Source of the DNA: Hemicentrotus pulcherrimus
Lineage: Eukaryota; Echinodermata; Echinoidea; Camarodonta; Strongylocentrotidae
Assembly (NCBI GenBank): GCA_003118195.1
Contig: BEXV01000839.1
Location: 62,348 to 74,269, forward strand
Direction: 5' to 3'
DNA length: 11,922 nucleotides
Below are positions 1 through 9,362 of the stretch, in pieces. The notes beneath the pieces are model-generated. The model searched no databases. It was not told where the DNA came from and saw only the letters and a program-made list of their open reading frames with translations. How positions within the stretch are numbered: position 1 is the stretch's first letter; each line of letters starts with the position of its first letter. The translations under genes and the position numbers were made by a program.

Positions 1-403
1 ACTTCCTTATTCCTTGCCCGATTTTGTTCAAATTTTCACTGATATTTTTTAAATATCTTAAACTTTACAATAAAAGTAACTTAGTATGAAGGTTTTGGTT
101 TCCTTTAAGTCGGGGCCCGGGCAGCGACCGCCCAGACACTGAGCATATTTTGGGCGGCGAGTGAAAAGTGAGCAGGCGCCGCCCAAATTTTAACTCCGCG
201 CTAAAACTTAAGCGGCGACCGAGCGATACCTTAAAAATGAGCGGTGTCTGGGTGGCCGCCGCTCGGTGGCCGGGCAGAATTGGTTAAAAACTCGCCGCTC
301 GGCCGCCGAGCAGGCTACTTTTGGGTAATGTGACCATAGCATTAGCCCAGAACCTTGATAAAAACCATGAAATTGAAGAGAAAAAAGAAGAAAATATATG
401 TAC
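1..403 (-). other. Partial intron 4 of PCF11
   Basis: This is non-coding sequence downstream of the exon 4 donor. It contains the GC-rich foldback region annotated separately; the rest is AT-rich. No acceptor followed by PCF11-like coding sequence is visible, so the next exon is beyond base 1. Confidence 0.7.
112..315. repeat. GC-rich foldback region in intron 4
   Basis: The block is far richer in G+C than its surroundings and is full of inverted repeats. TTTGGGCGGCG at 149-159 pairs perfectly with CGCCGCCCAAA at 177-187 across a 17-nt loop. An outer imperfect pair joins about 116-145 (CCCAGACACTGAGCAT) with about 238-275 (ATGAGCGGTGTCTGGG). A third palindrome, GCTCGGC-C-GCCGAGC, sits at 297-311. 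Short variants of GAGCGGCG recur throughout. This looks like a decayed foldback or repetitive element rather than coding sequence. I see no terminal duplication that would define its ends. Confidence 0.6.
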
Positions 404-604
404 TTGTAACTCCAATCGTGCCTTGGTCTGTTCCAGCTCCAGCTTTAGACGCTGCTGCTGGATCTGAAAGAGCTCTTGCCGCTTCGAGATCAAGCTCTGC
501 CTCATGTCCTGCTCTTGACGATCCTTATCAGACAGTTCACTTGTTACCACAGTGGGTGTAGACTGCACAGGAGTAGGAGTTGCCGTAGATTCCATGGGTG
601 CAGG
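404..604 (-). CDS. PCF11: PCF11 coding exon 4 (linker and Gln-rich charged helix)
   Basis: This exon encodes about residues 169-235. A Pro/Thr/Ser linker (PAPMESTATPTPVQS) leads into a long, highly charged, Gln-rich helix, about residues 193-235, including RQELFQIQQQRLKLELEQTKARL. Human PCF11 has the closely similar KQKQLLELQQKKLELELEQAKAQL at the same distance after NPKF, which fixes the identity. The acceptor is AAACAG|CCT at 604; the in-frame TAA upstream shows that coding begins near there. The donor is CAA|GTACAT at 404/403, phase 0. The helix is a likely coiled coil by eye. The Met at 595 is internal and not a start. The next exon is outside the window. Confidence 0.86.
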
Positions 605-1017
605 CTGTTTGCAAATTGAAGTGAAAAAAAGTTGAAGAAATTAAAGCCCTGTCTTAATAGAACCTTTTCAATCTCACCCGAGTTATATGTAGATAACAAA
701 AAACAGTTGGGGGTCTGATCTTAAAACACAGGGCGAGCACTTGCAGGCTCATGGACACAATCTTAACCAGCCATCCGCAAAGACCTCGCTCGGGTAGGTT
801 ACCATAACAACCGCACCCTCCCTCATCGCGATTGACCCTGATAGAATGTCATTTGGACAATGTCCGAATGACACCGCGACTTTATTTTCCGGTTAAGACT
901 GGGTTAAAGAATTATTTTGGAAAGCAACATTAAACAGACACACATGTTCTATAAAATACATGTATTATGAAAATGGCCTCCATACAAACCCTCTCACAGA
1001 CAGAAACCATTTAAAAC
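605..1017 (-). other. PCF11 intron 3
   Basis: This is a short intron between exons 3 and 4. Its centre (about 740-900) is GC-richer and contains an inverted repeat at 848-872. No extra coding exon homologous to PCF11 was found. Its 5' boundary depends on the uncertain exon 3 donor. Confidence 0.6.
848..872. repeat. Inverted repeat in intron 3
   Basis: GTCATTTGGACA (848-859) and TGTCCGAATGAC (861-872) are inverted copies matching at 11 of 12 positions around a single A. The one mismatch is a G-U pair in the plus-strand RNA. A weaker outer pair, CTTAACCAG near 772 and CCGGTTAAG near 890, may extend it. Confidence 0.55.
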
Positions 1018-1230
1018 TTGTTGGTAAAAAAAAAACATTTTGATGAATTTTGGGTTGATGTGAATAGAAGGAAGCGCTGGGGCGGCTGGAGCAGAAGAGG
1101 CGGCCATGATTGGCCAGGCGGGGTCAATCTTTTGAACACGGACATCAAGGGCATGGAGGATCCCACTTGCAAAGTACTGATTCCATGTTGATCGCAACTT
1201 GAAGAGAGATGCTCTGGTCTTCTCGTTTAC
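1018..1230 (-). CDS. PCF11: PCF11 coding exon 3 (end of CID, 3' boundary uncertain)
   Basis: This exon encodes residues 98 to about 168. VNEKTRASLFKLRSTWNQYF and ALDVRVQKIDPAWPI match the last CID helices and the conserved segment after the domain; SIHINPKF (152-159) matches human SIHVNPKF. The acceptor CTTCAG|GTAAAC at 1230 is clear and phase 0. The 3' end is not clear. Homology runs out at about 1040, just before a T-run on the coding strand. The only phase-0 GT that joins to exon 4 in frame is CAA|GTTTTA at 1018/1017, which adds an odd hydrophobic tail, MFFFYQQ. A phase-2 GT just before the T-run (1036) does not fit exon 4, nor does a better-looking GTGAGA near 997. An Ala/Pro insert (residues 140-151) is specific to this sequence. 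Confidence 0.88.
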
Positions 1231-2059
1231 CTGAAGGAGAAAAAACAGCATTGAATTTTTAACTATTGTTGTAATCATTTCAATAGAAATACATATAATG
1301 CGCCTTTACCACCAGCAGGAACAAGGTCAATTCAAGTTTTGGGCTACATCACGAAATAGGAAACAACTCATTCACCGATCGAACACGAATTGGCAACATT
1401 GAAAAATCTTGCGTGCTCCTTTCCAAACTGCTCCGACATAAAATTTCATTAACTCTCTTCTTCTTGGAATTATTTACGACTGAATAGATTCGAGTTGCCA
1501 ATTTGTGTTCATAAATTTTATATGTCAAATTATAATTTGCTCTCACTTTCACTGACCCATTCTCTCACTTTTCTTCTGCTATTAAAACCAACTTGATAGC
1601 TGGGAGGATCTGCACAATTATCCACTCTGTATTTGGGGAATAGGCCTCCATGAATTTGAATGATTTTGCTACAAGTCTATAACGGGAAGGAGAAAAAGAC
1701 AATGCAGCCCCATTTGGCATTTTATTTCTGATTAATTTGGAGCCAGGTTTTCTCAGCCCAAAGACCTTATTACGCTGCGTTTATGTCGATTTATTTCAAA
1801 TTTACGTCAACTATGAGAGTATAACTGTGGTTTTCCGGGCAAGATATTGACCTCCATTAAAAATTAAGATGGTTTATCACATGTAATACCAGGGGAACAA
1901 CACTTTGATTCAATTTGATGAAATTTAGGTACTATATCTGTTGAACAACTACCGGTATAACTTAATTTCCAAGTGGGAATTTTTTACCTCCCTTCACATT
2001 TTAAAGTCAATTAAGTGCTAAAATCAACTTTTATGGTTGGTCATGTCTCAACAAAGTTC

Positions 2060-2150
2060 AAATCCAAGGAAAAACAGTCTCTTCCAAAAGTGATCACAAG
2101 GCTGACCACCTATACAAAAAATATGTCAGTCACGTGGCCTTCTACAAATT
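2060..2150. repeat. Degenerate ~30-bp tandem repeat
   Basis: Read on the minus strand, three successive units begin TTTGTAGAAGGCC (from about 2149), TTTTGTATAGGTGG (from 2120) and CTTTTGGAAGAGAC (from 2090), each about 30 nt long and sharing a TTTG-GWAGRGRYC-like head. A further diverged unit with TTAGAAGGCC lies near 2206-2214, about 70 bp from the matching block at 2136-2144. The copies are too diverged to define a precise consensus by eye. Confidence 0.4.
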
Positions 2151-2605
2151 TATTAGATGGTCTTAAGAGACAGACAACCAACAAGGTCTAGATGTCGGTC
2201 TCTAGGGCCTTCTAATATCAACTTTTTTGTGGGTTCAAGATACCAACATTGCCATTCTGGTGGGCCGTCAGTATAATGGGATATCCCTAGTCCTTCATGT
2301 TGACATGCATCCATCCTTCTCATTCCATACAAGCCTGCTTTTGTCACCTTCAGATATATTCCTTTTTGCTGACCAGACACACTTTTACTTGGTCATTGAT
2401 TTACATGTAGGGTCAGGGTTGTTCTTTGGTCCTGGTTGGTACTGTGAAGGCTTGACCTTGGGGGAGCAATCATCGCCAGACGTGTATTGATGACATCCCC
2501 CCTCCCCATTTCCCCTAGAAGTACTTACCTTCCAGAGTATCCTTGTGAATGAGCTTTCCCCTCTTATCCCATTTCACTTACCCAGCCCCGAGGCACAAGA
2601 GACAT

Positions 2606-2750
2606 GGGCATCGTTTCATGAAACCGTCATAAGAAATTTGCCAAAACCTACTGAAACTTGTAATGATTAAAATACAGTGACTCGTTTATGCATTTAATCA
2701 GATGTTGGAGAACTTCTACTTAATTAATGATGGTATCTAGGAACAATGCC
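2606..2750. mobile_element. Short inverted-repeat (MITE-like) element, copy A
   Basis: This is about 145 bp in intron 2 with imperfect terminal inverted repeats: GGGCATCGTTTCATGAAACC at the left and, reversed, GGCATTGTTCCTAGATACC at the right. The left end matches the end of the element at 11382-11520 at 24 of 28 positions. There is no coding capacity. It ends about 90 bp from the exon 2 donor. No clear target-site duplication was seen. Confidence 0.55.
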
Positions 2751-2838
2751 TTGAATTCTTCGATGTTCTGGATGACATGCTTTTACTGTCCACCATGCCA
2801 GCAGCACAGAGCAACATGGTATTCTCCTCACAACTCAC

Positions 2839-2967
2839 CTTGGAAAACACCCCACAAAAATTGTTGGTAAGATTCTTGGCAAATAGTTGTTGGTAAGGGC
2901 CTTTCTTCACATTCTTGACTATGGAATCCATCAGATACATAGCAGGTAACTTCTCAGCACAAGGGGC
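2839..2967 (-). CDS. PCF11: PCF11 coding exon 2 (core of CID domain)
   Basis: This exon encodes residues 55-97. It holds the family hallmark KLPAMYLMDSIVKNV (residues 60-74), the helix that lines the groove for the polymerase CTD; the conserved Asp falls at residue 68. LFAKNL..NFCGVFSK completes the next helix. The acceptor CTGTTCAG|GCC at 2967 follows a pyrimidine-rich tract. The donor AAG|GTGAGT at 2839/2838 is near-consensus. Both junctions are phase 0 and the exon is 129 nt (43 codons). Compared with the human protein, the loop after VKNV (KKGPYQQ) is about one residue longer. Identification is firm: the open frame stops being PCF11-like exactly at the two splice sites. Confidence 0.94.
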
Positions 2968-3024
2968 CTGAACAGAAACAAAGAGAAGTCTCAAAATAAA
3001 ATTAGCTGACCATTTAAGATTGAA

Positions 3025-3035
3025 CCCCCCCCCCC
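3025..3035. repeat. C11 homopolymer (G11 in the PCF11 transcript)
   Basis: Eleven consecutive C on the plus strand. In the PCF11 pre-mRNA this is a G-tract ending about 58 nt before the exon 2 acceptor. Confidence 0.9.
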
Positions 3036-5018
3036 AAATCATTTTTTCTTTAAAGTAGTGACGGCTATTTGTTTCTTCCCAAAGATACTATACCCTCAGT
3101 TGTAGTTGAATCACGGTCTAGCAATTTTTGTCAATGAAAATACAGTGTGAAAGAAATCAATTAGTCATCACTACTTCCATAAAACTCGACGAGTGCCACC
3201 AATTACTTGGCATGTGTAAGTAATGGGGGCTAAATTTGTGTTTATGAAGTGAACAAATAAAAAAGGATGAATGTAATATTCTGAATACCTAGAATGTCAC
3301 AAAAGAGCAAAGTGTTTCTACGCATTCTCTACCCTGCTCATACCATACAACTCTATTCATTTCTCAACGTTCTTTCACATCCCACTTTCCTTCTCTATCT
3401 CATCTACATGTACTTTCCTAACATCTTGCCACTTCCTCACTGTTCTCATCATTCTCATTCCTTCTCTTCTCTTTCCTTGTCTCTGATTCCATTCCCTCTC
3501 CATTTCCAAGAACTACAACCACACACAAGGGTTCTCTCCACTCCCACAATGTACAACTAACTCTTACTATCTCCACTGCCCATCAGATAAATCTTCACAT
3601 CCAACTATGACAAATGAAATTAGGAAATGACTTGCAACACTACAGGGTACTAACATGGTATTCTACAGATATGACTAATGAGTAATAACGCATAATGATG
3701 TCATAAACAAATAACTTCCTTATGAAATTACAAATCACAAGCTACACAGAATATATTACAGCTTTACTTGGCACAATATAGGTTAAAATTTGCCAGCGCA
3801 TATCATTTGCTGAATAGAGTGCCATATGGTGTGTCAATCAAAGCTTATCAGGGAAATATGGGGCCAAGCGAAGCATGTTAACATGGCCGGCTGCTCAGAT
3901 GATTAGATTACATGTACCAGTACTACACATTTCATTCTCAATGGATTCTATATATAACACACAATTGACATAGATATTAGCCAACTCTACTGGCACACAA
4001 GTGCCTGTACTGACAATTTAACAAACTAGAATTCACCATATGGAACATTTTGTCTTATCACAAAATGATACATTTTATTCCAAAATCATTTTTTTTCTTC
4101 AACCAATAATGATATTATTAATGTGATATTTGAGAAGTTGAATACAGATATTTTTAAGTGAAAACATGAATGGCCAGAAAATATTTTAATTATGCTTTTT
4201 TCTTATTAATGACATTTCAATTAATGTACATAGAACTCCCATTTAATTAATTCATAGTTCTGTCATGCCTGCATAGATTGCCAGACATGATCAATTGTGA
4301 AACGTATTAACACAGTTTTTCATGTATTACCGGTAATAGAAAATTAATACCATTTCATTATTTTTAACTGAAAGCGCTTCGTATTAGACTATCAAAGACA
4401 GTTATTCACTACGGAGTTGATATGTCATGTATCAGAATAAATTCATTTATGCTATATGAGAAAAATCTTCGCACAGGTTGCAAACACTGAGAATGTATGC
4501 CAAAATTCTTAATACATGAATAAACTGGTGCACAGAATATTAAATAAATATATAACTAGAAACCTGATATTACACACCATGAATTGATCACAATCCTACA
4601 CGTTATATACCATCTGGCATTCTTGGTATGAAAATATTACCTCAAAGCCCTCATGTAAGGATTCCATACAATTGCTGCCTGTTGCCAAGATACAACGTGA
4701 ACAATGCAATAAGGCATGGCAAGATGTCAAAGCAGAATTCCCAATCTAAAGGTCACATAAATGAGGATATCAGCCGATTGAATGGGCAATAAATAGCACT
4801 GCCACTGGAGCAGGTATATTTGATATACTGTACTGCTGGAGGGTAGCCAAATATGATATTATGTGTCTATTCAGCAATTTAACAATAGAAAATCAGGATG
4901 TTGTTGAGGAAATCTGTGATTCTCATAGATGTACAATAACTATTGAAAGGTCCAAAAACTGTATATTTAACAATCAGAATCTTAAACAGTGCTGTACAGA
5001 ACCAATATTTCAGAACCA

Positions 5019-5162
5019 GGGCCCAATTTCACATCGGTGATAAATGACTTTTTTTGTCATAAGCTAGTGAAATCCTTGCTTCTGATTGGTTATCAGCAGA
5101 TTTGTCACCGATTTTGTTGAGGTCATTTGTCATTGAAAAAAAAGGCTTTGTGAAACAGGCCT
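5019..5162. mobile_element. Short inverted-repeat (MITE-like) element, copy B
   Basis: This is about 144 bp beginning GGGCCCAATTTCACATCGG and ending TTTGTGAAACAGGCCT, which reversed reads AGGCCTGTTTCACAAA. Inside each end, related subterminal motifs (GGTGATAAATGAC and the reverse of GTCATTTGTCA) also face each other. It has the same size class and 'GGGC..TTTCA' ends as the elements at 2606 and 11382, but a different interior that includes CTGATTGGTTATCAG. It is non-coding, probably a non-autonomous dispersed repeat. Confidence 0.55.
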
Positions 5163-6226
5163 CAGGACTTCATGTAATATGTACATGTACCCAGCAGCCT
5201 TGTGAGTTTCACAGCATCAAATATGCACTCATACAATAGCACAATGGTAATAATTGCGTGCTATTGTTATCGTTGAAAAGAATACTAGAAGAAAGTGGAG
5301 AAATGACAACATCCTCAATTAACATCGTTGCATTCGTTCTACCTCTTTGATGCTTCACATATAATTCTAAACAATGTCTCTGACTCTATCGCAGTAAATG
5401 GATTTAATTTTCTATTTTCTATCTCAGACATATTAACAATGGCTTACAACATACAATACTTTGGAGATTTGTTTATCTTTCAAGCATAATGACTTTTTCT
5501 ACCAGTTACAAAACATGAAAGCTTTAGATAAGCATGGAGATGAATATCCCTGCAAAGTTAACTCGAGCTAGGTTCCTTGTACACTGGAAGGGGATAACAG
5601 ATGGTGACCACTTTTCACAGCGCTTCATTCACAGATGCTAAAGCCATACTGTGGGCATCATGTCCAGGATATTACCGGTAAGCATCCATTGTTTCACAAG
5701 TGCTCTTGGTAACGGCCTTTCGTCACAGACGACCCTTCCATGATACCATCCATCCTCATAACTGTAGAAACTCCCAGGCCTCCAAAGGTTAAAACGGTTC
5801 TTCTTCAGAGTTAGGTCAGATCAAGGGCGTCTTCAACAAGCAGTCTCCTTTGCATTTGCAAATACACATACCTAAACATGCATGTAAATGAATGTCAATT
5901 TTTTTCTCCAAATTTGGGTGATTCCATCCAATGTGTCCCTTACAACATGACTTAACTATAACTACCGGTATTCATTTCCCTCTAATAATAAGAACCTGTC
6001 ATTAATTAATTGTCCTTCCTAGAATCCAAATTTTATTTAGTGATTACATGTAGAATTTTCCTTTTCAGATGGAATAAATGGGGGAAAAGACATGTAAAAA
6101 GGGACACATTACACATAATCACACATTTCTCATAATTTTTTAAATTCAAACCTACAAGTTTCAATGCAAATAATTATTGTGTATAGCATACAGTAGTTAA
6201 ACAACATGCTTGAAAATTTACAAGGC

Positions 6227-6321
6227 TAATTAATTTCTAATGTAATCAATGTGCTGCTTGCATATGGGACGCTGTGGTCCTGTACGTCACACAGCACATT
6301 AATTACATTATAAATTAATTA
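6227..6321. repeat. Long near-perfect hairpin in intron 1
   Basis: Arms 6227-6256 and 6292-6321 are 30-nt inverted copies with 28 identities. In the minus-strand (PCF11 sense) RNA one of the two differences becomes a G-U pair. The 35-nt interior continues to pair with wobbles and one bulge (CATATGGGAC against GTCCTGTACG), leaving a loop of about 6 nt (6271-6276). The whole structure is a stem of roughly 45-48 pairs. It could be a palindromic transposon remnant, a small-RNA precursor or both. The sequence alone does not decide. Confidence 0.75.
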
Positions 6322-7782
6322 AAGAATTGGTCAGAACTAAAACTTTCCACAAATGATCTAGCCCATAATAGCCACAGACTCATACCAAAAGATAGCCATA
6401 TAAATAATTTCATCTGTTGTAACAATCCAAATAGCTTGGACCTGCCCTTACATGTCGGAAAAAACAAATGTTACTGGGAAATGTACAAAATGTTCCTGGA
6501 AAGTCCCGTCAAATTTGGCATAATATAAAACTAATAGTACTGGCGGTCTTTTTGGTATAATTAGTAGAAACCCTACCGTTGATAATTCAGACAGCTGTGC
6601 ATGCTGTTCACACATCGTTCCAGCTTGCCGATATTGCTTTTTACCAGATTGGGAATTGTGATATGCCAAAAATTGATTTTAGAATTAAACTGTACATTTA
6701 TGACCAGCCTCGTCCTCAACAAAGAGATGTTATTCCTTTCCACAAAAAACTTGGCCATAACTATAATAGAATTTTGTGAGATTTACATAGAAAATAATTT
6801 CACAAGATAAACATGTACTACGTGTATATATTTAAGTATTAGAATTTAACAATTAACATTCAAATATTTCCTTTTGTAAAACATACTGCCAAAGAACACA
6901 GATAAATGATGAGTAAAGAAAAACCAATTGGAAAGTATTGATCGTTTGGAGCATGATCAATGTGCAAGATACATGTACATGTACATTCAACTTCTTACAC
7001 AAAGCACACAATGGGGAGATAATTTTTTTGAAGAAATCATTCCATCACTAAAATTCTCTTCAGCAATCACTCATATTTCAAACATCTCTCAAATGTTTGT
7101 AAAAATCTTGAACCACATACTACTTCTTCCTCTCTATAAATTCTCTTACACCATAAAAACAGACCATTCTGTACAACTCACTCTACATGTATGCATATGA
7201 CCTCCCGAAATCATCTATGAAAGTGTTTTGGTTTGTGCAGGAAAAGTGCTTTCTCATTATGAGATTGAATTTCATTCCATGTATAAATAGCCGAGGTAAA
7301 TACAGTAGTTTTGCTTTTATGATAATGTATTTTGGCTTCATAAATTTAGCACAAAACCTCTGGCTTTAAGGTGCAATACATTTTATCCCACTTCGCAGCT
7401 TCCAAATTCACCTCTCTTCTACAAATGCACATGCCTCCTCCTCTTCTGACAACCTCAAACACATATTTCCAGTTCTAGTGTTTTCAGGCTGGGAGCACAC
7501 ACACTCAATGATATGCTTCATGTGGAATGAATACGAAGGTTTACTTGCTAAAGAAAATTTGGATGATTTAAGTATTTTTGCCACTATAATTTTTGTTAAC
7601 ATAATATACTGTAAATGAAAGCTTTCCATTCTCCATGTATTGTAAAAGTAGAGGGCATGATGACATGATGACATTGTATATAAACATTTTCAAGTAACGT
7701 CGAATCCCAGACAAACTTCCTGTTACTTTGTGACAAAGGAATAAAATTAATGGTATGCATCGGTAGTGGAAATAAAAGTAAA

Positions 7783-8080
7783 ACATGGCGCTCGAAAAGG
7801 GGGCACATTAAATCGCAAATATATGCAAGTGCAGGCTCAAAGAAAAATATTAATGCTGAATTCCAGGGACAGAGAGACTCAACGGCAGAAGCTTGGTCCC
7901 CGGTCTGCACGCCACGAAAATCTGCTCATCTGTTCACGGGATGAAGATTCCCCGAAGACGTCATTCTCAGGGGCCCAGGGCAGTCAGATAATCCAGTTTG
8001 GCAGATCAAGATAGAAACTAAAGTGATGATTAGACGCTACTCAAAGAAACCAATCAGAGAAGAAAGTCTCTTTTGAAAAT
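7783..8080. other. GC/CpG-richer island in intron 1
   Basis: Within AT-rich intron this stretch has noticeably more CpG and G+C. It includes GACGTCAT, a CRE-like site near 7959, and CCAATCAG near 8051. Both strands have short open frames with no recognisable protein. It could be a conserved regulatory element, an alternative promoter or an old insertion. I cannot choose between these. Confidence 0.3.
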
Positions 8081-8227
8081 TTGTCAGGCATCCGCATAAT
8101 TTGGCAAAGAATACCCAAACGAATTTCCAGTGAAACATTCTCCGCTGAAATTCAATGATACATGTTTTAAAAAATGTAAAGTTACAAAGATATGAATCAA
8201 ATTTTGTATAATTTGATACTAGCAGTT

Positions 8228-8242
8228 ACACACACACACACA
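8228..8242. repeat. (AC)n microsatellite
   Basis: An uninterrupted 15-nt AC dinucleotide run in intron 1. Confidence 0.85.
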
Positions 8243-8337
8243 TATCATGTATTGAGTACAGTGAAAACTTGGTAATACTTCTGTATATTGTACAATAGAA
8301 TACATGAACAAGTTACTGTTTTGATGGGATAACGAAG

Positions 8338-8364
8338 AAAAAATAAATAAAATAAAATAAAATA
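8338..8364. repeat. (AAAAT)n-type microsatellite
   Basis: Successive AAAT and AAAAT units in an A-rich tract in intron 1. On the coding strand this is a T-rich tract. Confidence 0.8.
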
Positions 8365-8795
8365 CCAAAATAGTTTCCTGATATCTTTATAGCCTTTAGT
8401 CAAGTTATTTCAAGGTTCCACTGTACTCAACTTCTAATTCTTAACAAATACAATACCGGTACATGTAATAAACAGTCACCCAATTCAATTCAGTTCAGCG
8501 AGTTCACACCAAATTATTCCAAGTACCAGAATCCATTATTTGATCTCCAAAACACATCCATTCTCACATTGATTTGCCAAAGTTGACCAAATAAACATTT
8601 ATAAAAGCTATGTTAAGTTAAAAATCAGACTGGTACACATTCTTCTTTTCAGTCACTAGTCGTATACACAATCATTCACATTTCTATTCCTCACTGCACA
8701 GCGCACAAACATACACACTGAAAATGTCTCCAATTTTCCACCACTTACACTGTACATATAACTAACATCATTTATAAGTGATGAGCAAGTAGTAC

Positions 8796-8857
8796 CCCTC
8801 TTTTATTATCTCTCCCTCTCCCTCTCTCTTATTCTTTTTTTTTCTTTCTTTTTGTTC
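8796..8857. repeat. CT-rich low-complexity tract
   Basis: Almost pure pyrimidine on the plus strand, with CTCTCCCTCTCCCTCTCTCT in its centre followed by T-runs. The PCF11 transcript is therefore purine-rich here. Confidence 0.75.
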
Positions 8858-9337
8858 AGTAGAAATACCGTACATGTAATTACAGTGTTAAGATGTGCGT
8901 AATTGTATCCACTCCTATATTACCGGTATTGTATAAACCAAAACATTGAGAAACAGCAAATAAAATCAAAATTAAAAGTAGAATGAAATAAATGAATCAT
9001 GTTTCTGGTAGAATGGAAACATGAGTTCCACTCCTTGATTCAAACTTGCATGTTACTTCAAATACTAGGTTTCAAGTTTTTGGAAATATTTGGGGAAAAT
9101 GTCCTCGATAGTTTGATATTTGATAAAAAAATCATAATTGATTCCATTTTCCAAAATGAATTCACAACAACTTATTACACATCTGTTTCTGTTGACCCAT
9201 TACAGTCCATGTCACAGATAATTACACATAACAAGGTGAATTTCCCACACAAGGACTTTATTTTCATTTACAAAAACACATTACATTATGTGATGCATAG
9301 ATTAGAATGTAAAAAGGAAAGACGTAAAGCAGAGGAT

Positions 9338-9362
9338 TATATATATATATATATCTATATAA
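9338..9362. repeat. (TA)n microsatellite
   Basis: A TA run of 17 nt, interrupted by one C and then continuing TATATAAT. Confidence 0.85.

Larger units (their letters stand above)
1231..2838 (-). other. PCF11 intron 2
   Basis: The intron is bounded by the near-consensus donor GTGAGT (2838) and the acceptor TTCAG (1231), with a pyrimidine-rich stretch before the acceptor on the coding strand. It carries a degenerate tandem repeat (2060-2150) and a short inverted-repeat element (2606-2750). Between about 1290 and 2050, and between 2220 and 2600, I see only unremarkable AT-rich sequence and short chance open frames. Confidence 0.85.

Noticed and set aside
593..595. ATG at 595 as the start of a separate gene
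   Set aside because: The sequence around it matches the PCF11 linker and helix, and an acceptor AG precedes it in phase with exon 3, so it is an internal Met.
2056..2065. GTTCAAATCC, a B-box-like word suggesting a tRNA or tRNA-derived SINE
   Set aside because: The flanks do not form a T-arm stem, no A-box lies at the right spacing and no cloverleaf is possible. A lone B-box word is not enough.
2153..2380. 75-codon minus-strand open frame in intron 2
   Set aside because: No family resemblance, and no fit to PCF11 between exons 2 and 3, which join directly by homology.
3294..3560. Plus-strand open frame rich in Ser, Leu and His
   Set aside because: It is explained by the pyrimidine-rich low-complexity tract.
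6970..6985. TACATG tandem run as a special element
   Set aside because: TACATGTA words occur all over the window and look like genome-wide composition.
7596..8014. Open frames on both strands around the GC-richer island
   Set aside because: Neither translation shows a domain or a codon pattern I recognise. Kept only as a composition anomaly.
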